This document shows, piece after piece, positions 1 through 8,870 of a DNA stretch of 64,000 nt. The position numbers and the translations under genes are program-made. This DNA is from Sphingobacterium zeae (GTDB lineage: Bacteria; Bacteroidota; Bacteroidia; Sphingobacteriales; Sphingobacteriaceae): assembly GCF_030818895.1 (NCBI RefSeq), contig NZ_JAUTBA010000001.1:62001-126000 (forward strand), written 5' to 3'. The first letter of the stretch is position 1; each line of letters starts with the position of its first letter. The notes beneath the pieces were generated by a model. That model was not told where the DNA came from. It saw only the letters and a program-made list of their open reading frames with translations, and did not search any database.

Positions 1-248
1 GAAGTCAGCAATAGTACCGGTATATGGCAATAGTTGAGATTCGATTTGATGAATTTACAGAGTTCAAAACCGTCAATTCCAGGCATCATAATATCCGAGA
101 TAACCAGATCAATCATTTCGCTATCTAAGATAAGTTTTGCACTTTCACCATTGTCAGCGGTGTGTGTGCAATAATTTTCATTCAATTCTTCAGACAAGAA
201 TTCCAGAATTTCCAAATTGTCGTCAATAATCAATATGTGCTGTCTCAT
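1..248 (-). CDS. Response regulator, receiver domain (partial, runs off the window)
   Basis: The reverse strand from the ATG at 248 reads MRQHILIIDDNLEILEFL and continues open to base 1, about 82 residues. The acidic pair (IDD) and the phospho-acceptor Asp in VISDIMMPG are visible, so this is a CheY-like receiver domain. The start is 2 bp after the stop of the sensor kinase at 251, so the two are almost certainly translationally coupled partners. In many Bacteroidota hybrid two-component systems the receiver and an AraC-type HTH are fused to the kinase; here the receiver is a separate gene. The output domain lies outside the window, so its type is unknown; AraC-type is the expectation from the family. 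Confidence 0.85.
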   Translation of the reverse strand, partial: MRQHILIIDDNLEILEFLSEELNENYCTHTADNGESAKLILDSEMIDLVISDIMMPGIDGFELCKFIKSNLNYCHIPVLLLT

Positions 249-250
249 AA

Positions 251-3200
251 TTATCTAATTTTTTTCCAACTGCTAAGTTCAAACTCCCTTTCCTGCCGTA
301 ACGGCAGCTTCAATTCAAATACGACAAAGCTACCGCCACTTTCTATAAGCTGGAGGGTACCCTTGTGCAGCTCGCTGAGCGACTTGGCCAGCGAAAGACC
401 GATCCCGGTTCCGAATCCAAGACTATTCTCTAGCCTAAAAAACGGTTCAAAGATCTTTTTTGCATATTTACCAGGAATAGGTTCACTATCATTTCCAACC
501 GTAATGTTAAAGCTATTTTTTTCGATATCTGGATCTGCCAGGCACACATTCACGTAGGTGAGACCGTATTTTATAGCATTAGAGAGTAGATTGTTCAATA
601 TTTTTACTGTGGCTTCACGGTCGACAAAAGCGATGACATCATCTTTAGGATAAGTACTGTTCAAACGGATATTATTCTGTTCGGCGATCTGTTCAAAAGA
701 AGATGTCACTTCCTTTAACAAGTCAACAATATTTGTTTTAACAAAATTGAGCCCAAATTGATGCAATTCTGTTTTTCTAAAATCCAACAATTCTGCTGTC
801 AGTTCGGTCAATCTCAATGTATTTTTTTCAACCTGTAACAAGTTTTTACGGATAGTGTCGCCATCCGCAATTTTTCGTAACATGCCCTGCACCCGCCCGA
901 GGATCAACGTCAACGGTGTTTGTATTTCATGCGTGATATGGGTGAAAAACTCAATTTTAGCCGCATAGATTTCACGTTCCTTTTCATGTTCAAACCGCAT
1001 AAGTTTAGCTGCATTTTTTCGAATAGTCCATCGATGGTAATATAAAGCCATCAAGACCAAAAGCACGATCACCAGTAAAGTATAAAAGCTGTATGCGGCA
1101 AAAGTTTTCCAAAATGGCGGCTTTATAATAATGACAACCCTACGCTCAATACTCCTCCAGCTGCCTGTATTACTTTTCGCCCGCACCGTGAAAATATATT
1201 TACCCGGTTGTATATCCGTAAAATAGGCTTTTCTATTGCTGGCAAGAATTGTTCGTTTTTGAGCTAATCCTTCCAATATATATTCATATCTGGTAACCGC
1301 CGGCGAAGCATAATTGAGCGCAGCAAATTCGATACTGAAGTTATTTTGGTTATAAGCTAAACAGATACTGTCGAGATACACTACCGAACGTTTGATGGGG
1401 CTTTTATCCGTACCAGGATGGATAGCTTTATTATCTATCTCCAGGCCAGTAATAAATAAAGCTGGGCGAGGTCCAGTGGTTAGAAAATCTTTGGGAGCAA
1501 AGGCGATCAGCCCTTTTACTGACCCAAAATACAAGATACCAGACCGGTCTTTGTAAGCCGAACAAAAATTAAACTGATCAGTGATCAATCCGTTGGCTTG
1601 CTGATAGTTTCTAAAGGTCTCCGTTTTGATATCCAGACACAATAGCCCCTTTAAAGAACTTATCCAAAGGTTTTGAAAATCATCTTCCAGTATACTAAAA
1701 TACACATTGGTCGGAAATCCCGCTGCAGTATCGTATCTTTTAGTGGACGTTCGGTCTCGACTTAAGCGGATCAGCCCACCACCTTCCGTCGCAAACCAGA
1801 TCGCCCCCATGCTATCCTCATGAATACCATATACTGGAAATTCGGGAATATGACCTGTTTTAGTGCTGCTCCCAAATCGGATATTCCCCTGTACACCCGA
1901 CTTGGGATGATAGTAATAAACACCGTTCGACATGGTGCCCACCCAAATAAACCCATTTCTATCCTCCCGGATGCTAAGCACATAAGGACGGTCAGGGATA
2001 TGATTGATTCGATCAAAAGTCTTTCTTTTGAGGTCGTACCTAAACAGGCCGGCGTTCTCATCATAAGCTGTACCCACTAATATCGTGCTGTCACTTGTCT
2101 GAAAGATGCTTAAAACAAAATCGTTGCCAGATTCGGCGGGCAGACCGATAGCACGATGCTGCTGACGGATTAGTCCTGTCCGGATGTCCATAATCTCCAA
2201 TCCCCGATGAAAGGGCCCCACAAGAAGATTATTTCCCACAGCGAGCAGACCGTGGATATTCGGATAGGAAAGCGCATTTTCACCTGTTGTTGGATAGTGC
2301 TTAAAATGTTGCCTTTGCGGATCAAACCTATTGAGACCGGCATCTTCCGTGCCAATCCAGAGTTGACCATCACGATCAGGAACTAGCTCACGGACGGCAT
2401 ATCCTGATATCGAATTCTGTCCCACAATAGGGTAGTATTTGCGAAAACGTGCGTTTTCAAGCGAGCAATAGTTCAGCCCACCAAAAAAAGTGCCCAGCCA
2501 CATCCCCCCGCTTCTATCTTTGCACACCTTATAGACAGCGTTATCCGTCATAGCATACGGGTCATCAGCGCGTTTGCCAAGATGCCGGCATTTTTTGATG
2601 TTGGGATTATAGATATATACCCCAGATTCTGTTGCGACCCAATAATCGCCATTATTTCCCTTACAGATATCCCGTACAAAAACAGCGCTATCGTCCTTTC
2701 CATTAAGCACAATCGTCGTCGTCATTCGCTTATCCAAATCATAGCGCTTAAGCCCAGCCCCAAAATATCCAACGAGTACCGCAGCATCATCAAGCGGGAA
2801 AATAGCACTAATGGTATTCATATTCGAAGGCCTGTTAAAGTTTACCGTTCTCATGGTTTTCACAAGCGCCCCACGTGGGTCGAAAACACGAATTTCTCCC
2901 CGCTTATTACCCGTCCACAGATTTTTGGCACCGTCCAAAAATAAAGCAGTAGTCTGTATCTGATAATTTTTGACGATGCTTTTTTTTATGCTATAGCGCC
3001 ATAGCGACGAATTGGCGATAAACCAGATATCATCCCCATTGGCCATGACCTGTTCGATATATAGCTGAGGGATCAGGTCTACTGGCGATATCACCTCACC
3101 AATGGTATCGTACCGATACATTCCCTTTCCTGTGCCGATCCATAATATTCCTGGCTGTCCTTCAGTCAAGGTATTGATTACATTGTTGCCGATGTTATTA

Positions 3201-3427
3201 AAAGGATCATTTTTATTTTCGCAAAGCTTAAAATTGTAGCCGTCAAATCTGCACAGACCTGCACGGGTACCCACCCACATAAAGCCTTTGCCATCCTGCA
3301 AGATGGAGCGAACAGCCTGATGAGGAAGTCCATCCTGCGTCTGATAGTGCTTAAAATAATATTGGGCATGACAAACAACCACGCTAAACTGCAGGATCAG
3401 CCAAACTAAAAAAGTAGGATAAGACAT
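251..3427 (-). CDS. Propeller-type sensor histidine kinase (hybrid two-component-like, without fused receiver)
   Basis: 1058 residues. A signal peptide ending near CHAQ precedes two seven-bladed-propeller-like halves (repeats such as GFMWVGTRAGLCRFDG, GQLWIGTEDAGLNRF, GFIWVGTMSNGVYYY), then a Y_Y_Y domain at about 690-770, one membrane helix at about 775-800 and a cytoplasmic kinase. The H-box THITHEIQTPLTL places the phospho-accepting His at about residue 833. The N-box NNLLSNAIKYG, F-box IFEPFFRL and G2 box GTGIGLSLAKSL follow. The protein ends after the ATPase domain; the receiver is the next gene. Such periplasmic propellers bind oligosaccharides released from a target glycan and control the neighbouring utilisation genes. 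It is divergent from the GH43 gene at 3664, so the 236-bp gap is the likely control region. The ligand cannot be read from sequence. Confidence 0.93.
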   Translation of the reverse strand: MSYPTFLVWLILQFSVVVCHAQYYFKHYQTQDGLPHQAVRSILQDGKGFMWVGTRAGLCRFDGYNFKLCENKNDPFNNIGNNVINTLTEGQPGILWIGTGKGMYRYDTIGEVISPVDLIPQLYIEQVMANGDDIWFIANSSLWRYSIKKSIVKNYQIQTTALFLDGAKNLWTGNKRGEIRVFDPRGALVKTMRTVNFNRPSNMNTISAIFPLDDAAVLVGYFGAGLKRYDLDKRMTTTIVLNGKDDSAVFVRDICKGNNGDYWVATESGVYIYNPNIKKCRHLGKRADDPYAMTDNAVYKVCKDRSGGMWLGTFFGGLNYCSLENARFRKYYPIVGQNSISGYAVRELVPDRDGQLWIGTEDAGLNRFDPQRQHFKHYPTTGENALSYPNIHGLLAVGNNLLVGPFHRGLEIMDIRTGLIRQQHRAIGLPAESGNDFVLSIFQTSDSTILVGTAYDENAGLFRYDLKRKTFDRINHIPDRPYVLSIREDRNGFIWVGTMSNGVYYYHPKSGVQGNIRFGSSTKTGHIPEFPVYGIHEDSMGAIWFATEGGGLIRLSRDRTSTKRYDTAAGFPTNVYFSILEDDFQNLWISSLKGLLCLDIKTETFRNYQQANGLITDQFNFCSAYKDRSGILYFGSVKGLIAFAPKDFLTTGPRPALFITGLEIDNKAIHPGTDKSPIKRSVVYLDSICLAYNQNNFSIEFAALNYASPAVTRYEYILEGLAQKRTILASNRKAYFTDIQPGKYIFTVRAKSNTGSWRSIERRVVIIIKPPFWKTFAAYSFYTLLVIVLLVLMALYYHRWTIRKNAAKLMRFEHEKEREIYAAKIEFFTHITHEIQTPLTLILGRVQGMLRKIADGDTIRKNLLQVEKNTLRLTELTAELLDFRKTELHQFGLNFVKTNIVDLLKEVTSSFEQIAEQNNIRLNSTYPKDDVIAFVDREATVKILNNLLSNAIKYGLTYVNVCLADPDIEKNSFNITVGNDSEPIPGKYAKKIFEPFFRLENSLGFGTGIGLSLAKSLSELHKGTLQLIESGGSFVVFELKLPLRQEREFELSSWKKIR

Positions 3428-3663
3428 AATCTATGTTGGCAATCGGTTCTTTCAAATATAATCAAATGTACCAAAAAATGACAAGAGCAACTGTGATGAC
3501 ACTGCGGACAGCAGATAGCTGTGTCAAACAAAAAATGGTACAGCACGGTCTAAATCAAGAAAATATTAGCTAAGTCTAGTCACTTTGAGACAAAACGACA
3601 AAAGATTGAGCAAAAATGGAATGAAATTTTGACTTCTTTTGAAGAATTTAACACCAATTATAC

Positions 3664-4734
3664 ATGACGATGAAAAGATCACTCCCCCTATTGTTATTTA
3701 TCCTACTATTATCTTTTGTGTTAAAGGGACAGACGGTAATACAAAATCCTTTACCAATCGCTTTCGGTGATCCTTTCATCCTGACGGATTCCGATGGGAA
3801 ATATTATATGTATGGCACCGGCGGCGATGTAGACAAAGGCTTTGGAGCCTATTCATCTACCAACCTGCAAGACTGGACCTTTGAAGGGCAGGTTTATCAT
3901 CAGGACAATAAAAATGGCTGGGGAATAGACGCATTTTGGGCACCTGAAGTATACCTGCGGAATGGCCGTTATTACATGCTGTACAGTGCGCAATGGAAAG
4001 AGAACCCGACGCAAGAACTCGAGAATTTCAGAATCGGTGTCGCCGTATCAGATAAGCCCACGGGGCCATTTATCGACTGCTATGACCGGCCAATTTTTGA
4101 TCCCGGCTATCCTATTATCGATGCCAACCTTTGGTTTGAAGATGGCCGGGTTTACCTCTATTATTCCAGATGCTGCTACAAACATCCGGTCGAAAGCGAG
4201 GTGGCCACTTGGGCGAAAAACAAAGGCTGGTATGACAAAGTAGAAGAAAGCTGGGTGTATGGCGTAGAAATTAAACCTGATTTCTCCGGTATCATTGGCG
4301 AGCCAAAGTTACTGTTGCGTCCGCCACTAAAAATGGGCGTTTCCGACGATTGGGAGAGCAGATCGGTAACCAGCAAAGAGGTAAATCGACGATGGACAGA
4401 AGGCTCTTATCTCTTTAAAGAAGGGAACACGTATTATATGATGTATTCAGCAAATAATTTTGATGGCAAAAATTATGCAATTGGTTATGCCACTTCGAAA
4501 AGTCCACTAGGTCCATTTAAAAAAGCGTCAAACAATCCCATTTTACAAAAAAATGGGCTGGTAACAGGTACTGGACACAATAGTATTGCCTATTCGCGGG
4601 ATGGCAAGCAGCGGTATTGTGTCTATCACGGTCGCACCGCTGAAACAGGGCATCAACGACTGGTTTTTATAGACCCGATGGAAATTACCGCTGATGGCAA
4701 GCTTATCGTACATGGACCTACATTAAAAAAGTGA
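3664..4734 (+). CDS. GH43-family glycoside hydrolase (arabinosidase/xylosidase type)
   Basis: 356 residues with a signal peptide (hydrophobic LPLLLFILLLSFVL, cleavage near KGQ), so it acts in the periplasm or at the surface. The five-bladed propeller family signature is complete: Asp36 in FGDPFI as general base, Asp153 in IDANLW as pKa modulator and Glu246 in WTEGSYLF as general acid. The region APEVYLRNGRYYMLYS is also typical. GH43 enzymes release arabinose or xylose from arabinan, arabinoxylan or xylan, but subfamily and substrate cannot be fixed here. There is no carbohydrate-binding module; the protein is a single catalytic domain. An alternative start two codons in (ATG 3670) is possible. 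Placement opposite the sensor kinase supports a role in a glycan-utilisation locus. Confidence 0.9.
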   Translation: MTMKRSLPLLLFILLLSFVLKGQTVIQNPLPIAFGDPFILTDSDGKYYMYGTGGDVDKGFGAYSSTNLQDWTFEGQVYHQDNKNGWGIDAFWAPEVYLRNGRYYMLYSAQWKENPTQELENFRIGVAVSDKPTGPFIDCYDRPIFDPGYPIIDANLWFEDGRVYLYYSRCCYKHPVESEVATWAKNKGWYDKVEESWVYGVEIKPDFSGIIGEPKLLLRPPLKMGVSDDWESRSVTSKEVNRRWTEGSYLFKEGNTYYMMYSANNFDGKNYAIGYATSKSPLGPFKKASNNPILQKNGLVTGTGHNSIAYSRDGKQRYCVYHGRTAETGHQRLVFIDPMEITADGKLIVHGPTLKK

Positions 4735-4744
4735 TAATACAAAA

Positions 4745-4780
4745 AAGCGACGTATTTCCTAAATTGGAAATACATCGCTT
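4745..4780. terminator. Hairpin terminator, probably bidirectional
   Basis: A 15-bp inverted repeat with one mismatch (arm GCGACGTATTTCC, loop about 6 nt) sits 10 bp after the GH43 stop. The A-run on its left gives a T-run on the minus strand. A very similar hairpin ends the minus-strand SusC/D operon at 11770-11802. Confidence 0.7.
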
Positions 4781-4843
4781 ATATATAGACAATATATCTT
4801 ATTAAATGGATTTAAAAACCATGCACCTATTAGATCAAAATGA

Positions 4844-5493
4844 CTAAACCATTTTAAGATTCTCAATTTCTTCAATAGAAAGACCGGTAATATCACTAAC
4901 ATCCGCCTTGTTATAGCCCTTCATTAACATCTTTCGAGCAGATTCCAAAGCCTGTTTATGCTCTCCTTTCTCGAGACCTTCAAAAGATTTCATGCGTTGT
5001 CTTATCACATAATGCGACATCATAAAAATAAGGACGATCGGTCTTGCACAAAAGAAAAGCCTCATCCTCCCCATGTAGTTTAAATTCTAAAACCCCTATA
5101 AAATAAATCACAGGTAAACAGTAATCATTACCCTTCTTCCCCTTTGACAATTGCTTATTAATCAAACGTGACGTATAATAGACAGCGCGATCCTTGAAAT
5201 ATTCCTGAAATAATTGCTGCATCTCTATAATAAATATCTCTCCATCTGTACCGATACAATGTAAATCAAAAACAACCCTTCGCATATCTTCCTGATCACC
5301 GTCATACTCTATAGACTTATAAAATAAATCGGAAATTATTTTCTCACCTTCAAATAAGCTATTGAGCAATTCGATTAAAAGAATTTTATTTTCCTCTCGT
5401 CCGAAATAAAGCTTCCAACCAAAGTCAGTACTGGGATCAACATATTTACCAATGGATTTTAATTTACAGCCAAGCCAACAGTTCAGGACAGTT
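4844..5493 (-). pseudogene. Decayed Rpn/PD-(D/E)XK nuclease family transposase
   Basis: Reading on the minus strand, an open frame without ATG (from a TAA just above 5493) gives KYVDPSTDFGWKLYFGREEN, then the nuclease core with Asp and ExQ (VVFDLHCIGTDGEIFIIEMQ). It ends at a stop at 4980 just after YFYDVALCDKTTHEIF. The family C-terminal tail (KGYNKADVSDITGLSIEEIE) continues in another frame to 4844. The middle part normally found between these blocks is missing, so there is at least one deletion with frame change, and the start codon is also lost. This family (PF12784-like) is common as multicopy, often broken genes in Bacteroidota. It separates the GH43 gene from the SusC gene. Confidence 0.8.
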
Positions 5494-5664
5494 GATTAAA
5501 AAATTACCTCTAATATTACCCAACAAACCTGTTACAAAACAATCCTTTATTGGAATATCGTCCACACAAAATAGTGGACAATACGAACTTGTTCAGGTTT
5601 GCGCGATAACCAATTAATCTGCCTTAAAACGCTTTTTAAAACCTATTATAAACAAGTTAAATGT

Positions 5665-8600
5665 ATGAATTATCCATTTTTCAAAAAATCTTTGCTAAAG
5701 CGGAGTATCAAGCTTCTTTACCCCCTGCTTGCGCTCTCGCCAGCCCCGGTTTTTGCATTACCAACAACAAATTCGCCACTTTTACTATCCACAAAATTTG
5801 CCGGTGTAACCGGCCGTGTACTTGATCAAGACGGCAAGCCTGTCTACGGCGCAACTATTCTGGTCAAAGGCAGCAAAGCCGGCGTAAAAACAGGTGAAGA
5901 TGGCGTGTTCCATATTAACCTTCCTGCAGACAATACAGTTATTGTTGTGAGCTATGTGGGTTATAAAGTACAAGAAATAGACACGAAGGGCAAAACCAAT
6001 ATCACAATCCGACTCGAATCCAATACCAGCATAGATGAAGTTGTCGTGGTCGGATACGGTACAAAAAAACGACGCGAAGTCTTGGGGGCCGTGGCCTCTG
6101 TCGACCCAAAAGAAATCCAGGACATTCCGGCAGCCAACATTGCCGCAGCCTTACGCGACCGCGTTGCAGGATTGGGCGTAAGTGAGTCTTCGGGCAGGCC
6201 AGGCGCAGCAGTTACCCTCAATGTTCGTAATGCTTTCGCCTCAGACCAAGCCAAGTTGCAGGGTGTAACCAATGAGCCACTGTATGTTATTGACGGTATT
6301 ATTTCATCATCCGATGTCTTTGAAAACCTAGATGCATCCATGGTAGAAAACATTTCGATTCTTAAAGACGCATCGGCAGCCATTTATGGTGCCTCCGGAG
6401 CAAAGGGGGTTATCCTCGTCACCACCAAGAGAGGGCAGGTAGGAAAGACACAGCTCACCTACAACGGTTACCTCGGTATCTCAGACGCTACCGTAAAGCC
6501 AAAAATGCTTTCAGCCTATCAACACGCCAAATTATTGAACGAAACCTACGCACTCAATAATGCCCAACCCACAGATTTCTTCTCGGATGAAGACTTAGCT
6601 TATTTAAAAACAAATCCGTATAAAAGCTGGTATGACGAACTTTGGAAACCCTCTAAAATGGAACGCCATAACCTATCCATTTCCGGCGGAAGTGAAAAGA
6701 TAACCTTCTTTGCAGGCGGAAGCTATCAAAAAGAAGACGGTAACTATGCAGGTATGAGCCAACAGAAATACTCCTTCCGATCCGGCTTCAATACACAAAT
6801 TATTGATGGTTTAAAAGCTGATGTTGCGTTTAATGTAAACAATACAAAGACCAATAGCCAAAATAGCCTATCCGACGACCGCGATCAAAACTTCTATCAA
6901 ACCCTGATTACGACGCCGCAATGGGTACCCATACAGATCGATGGCCTACCGGTAAACTTCAGTAACATCAATGCCAATAGCAATACCAATCCACTGGCAA
7001 TTATCAACTCAGGCTATTACCAAAAACGCAGTAACGCTAATTATAGCATTAACGCCTCCCTAAACTATGCGCCAGAATACCTCAAAGGATTCAGTGCCCG
7101 CGTACAGATCTCCAATTCGGGAACATCTTCCAGTGGCCAAGAATACCTCCCAGCTTACGATCTATACGAGTTTGTACGCACAGGCAACAACAATAAGCTC
7201 TACACCAACACCGTAGACAAAGTGTTTCGTATGGATGGTAGCAAGACAAGGATTTTACCATCCTTGGGCAAAGGAAATAGTTACCAGGGAAATATCGTAT
7301 TACAATATGGAAATACATTTGGAAAGCATAGCCTTGATCTCATGGTAGGTGCAGAACAGTCGGCTTCCAATGCAGAAGGATTATCCGCTTACTGGACCAA
7401 TCAACAGCTGCTAAATTTAGATGAATATTGGGCATTCGACCAATCGACTTTCACGCGGTCCGACCGTTCAATCACCGAAGCCGTCAAACGATCCTTCTTT
7501 GGACGGCTCAATTACGATTACAAGAAAAAGTATCTGCTTGAAGTGATTACCCGTGTCGATGCCTCCTCCAATTTTGCGAAAGGTAATATCTGGGGGGTAT
7601 TCCCCACGGTAGCGACGGGTTGGGTGGTCAGTGACGAAGAATTTTTTAAAGACCTCAATTATATCAGCTACTTAAAACTAAGGGCTAACTATGGATTGGT
7701 AGGTGAAGACCGCGTATTAGCACGGCTATGGCAAGAACGATTCAGTGTCGACCTCGTCAATACAGGCTATCTCTACGGCGAAACACCGGTCGCATCACTC
7801 AACCCAACCATTATTGCCAACCCCGATATCTCCTGGGAGAAACACCGTACCTTTAACTTCGGAATAGAATCTCGCTGGTTTGACAACAAACTGAGCTTTG
7901 GGTTCGAATATTATCTCCGAAACTCGTACGATGTATTTGACAAAGGTAACGACGAGAATTTCCCGATGTACGCCGGATTCAAAGCTCCAGTCGTCAACTA
8001 CCAGAAACGGAGAGGCTGGGGTACCGAATTTTCCTTGGGTTACCAAAACACCTTCTCCAACGGATTCAAACTTTCCACCAATATGAACTTTGGCTATTCG
8101 GCAAGTTACACTACCCAAATGTACTTCAACAAATTCCAGCTATGGGATTTCTCCTATCCAGACTGGAAGGTGGAAATGGGAACAGACTCCCGTAAATACA
8201 ACAGTTCAAATTATGGACTGATCTATCAGGATATGTTGCGCACACAACAGGAAGTGGATAATTTCTTGGCCAAAAACCCCAACTATACCATCGATGGCAA
8301 AGTACCGCAGGTCGGCTGGACCGTATACGAAGACACCAATGGCGATGGGAAGATCACCGAAAAAGATCTAACCACCATGTTTGATAATACATCGCCGGTT
8401 TTTTCAACAGGGATCACCGTTGGCTTGGCTTATAAATCGTTCTCCTTAAACACCAATTTCAGGGCCGTATTTGGCGGAAAAGTATTCTATGAGTCCCAAG
8501 CCATGACCGCTCCTACTGCATTCGTGAATGTTCCAAGTTTTTGGGAAGACCATTGGTCGTTGGAAAACCCCAATGGAAAATTCCCACGATATGACGATGC

Positions 8601-8859
8601 TGCGATGATGAAAAAGTGGAATTCTACCTTCTGGGCAGAAGATGGTACAACCATCCGGATCAACAATATGGTGTTCAACTGGAGTGTCCCTAAAACCTTT
8701 ACAGATAAGATCAATGTACGCTCGCTCAAGCTGATGCTGTCGGGGAACAACCTATGGACCATTGTCGCACCATTTAAACACCGCGACCCCTATTCCTCTT
8801 CTTTGTACAATTATCCCACAATCCGTACCATTTCCTTTGGTTTAAACTTTGGTATTTAA
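5665..8859 (+). CDS. SusC-like TonB-dependent outer-membrane receptor
   Basis: About 1064 residues from the ATG at 5665 (MNYPFFKKSLL); the longer frame from a TTG at 5599 lacks a credible N-terminus. Order: signal peptide, carboxypeptidase-D regulatory-like domain (VTGRVLDQDGKPVYGATI), TonB-box-like IDEVVVVGYGT, plug domain with DASAAIYGASGAKGVILVTT, then a 22-strand barrel ending in an aromatic-rich FGLNFGI. It imports oligomers with the SusD-like lid encoded 11 bp downstream, powered by TonB. Together with the lipoprotein at 10733 it forms a three-gene operon. The substrate is unknown; the nearby GH43 and sensor kinase suggest a plant-type pentose polymer, an inference from proximity only. 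Confidence 0.93.
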   Translation: MNYPFFKKSLLKRSIKLLYPLLALSPAPVFALPTTNSPLLLSTKFAGVTGRVLDQDGKPVYGATILVKGSKAGVKTGEDGVFHINLPADNTVIVVSYVGYKVQEIDTKGKTNITIRLESNTSIDEVVVVGYGTKKRREVLGAVASVDPKEIQDIPAANIAAALRDRVAGLGVSESSGRPGAAVTLNVRNAFASDQAKLQGVTNEPLYVIDGIISSSDVFENLDASMVENISILKDASAAIYGASGAKGVILVTTKRGQVGKTQLTYNGYLGISDATVKPKMLSAYQHAKLLNETYALNNAQPTDFFSDEDLAYLKTNPYKSWYDELWKPSKMERHNLSISGGSEKITFFAGGSYQKEDGNYAGMSQQKYSFRSGFNTQIIDGLKADVAFNVNNTKTNSQNSLSDDRDQNFYQTLITTPQWVPIQIDGLPVNFSNINANSNTNPLAIINSGYYQKRSNANYSINASLNYAPEYLKGFSARVQISNSGTSSSGQEYLPAYDLYEFVRTGNNNKLYTNTVDKVFRMDGSKTRILPSLGKGNSYQGNIVLQYGNTFGKHSLDLMVGAEQSASNAEGLSAYWTNQQLLNLDEYWAFDQSTFTRSDRSITEAVKRSFFGRLNYDYKKKYLLEVITRVDASSNFAKGNIWGVFPTVATGWVVSDEEFFKDLNYISYLKLRANYGLVGEDRVLARLWQERFSVDLVNTGYLYGETPVASLNPTIIANPDISWEKHRTFNFGIESRWFDNKLSFGFEYYLRNSYDVFDKGNDENFPMYAGFKAPVVNYQKRRGWGTEFSLGYQNTFSNGFKLSTNMNFGYSASYTTQMYFNKFQLWDFSYPDWKVEMGTDSRKYNSSNYGLIYQDMLRTQQEVDNFLAKNPNYTIDGKVPQVGWTVYEDTNGDGKITEKDLTTMFDNTSPVFSTGITVGLAYKSFSLNTNFRAVFGGKVFYESQAMTAPTAFVNVPSFWEDHWSLENPNGKFPRYDDAAMMKKWNSTFWAEDGTTIRINNMVFNWSVPKTFTDKINVRSLKLMLSGNNLWTIVAPFKHRDPYSSSLYNYPTIRTISFGLNFGI

Positions 8860-8870
8860 AATTTTAAGAC

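Noticed and set aside
5599..5664. Longer start of the first SusC at a TTG
   Set aside because: The ATG at 5665 gives a normal signal-peptide start; the extra 22 residues have no family match.
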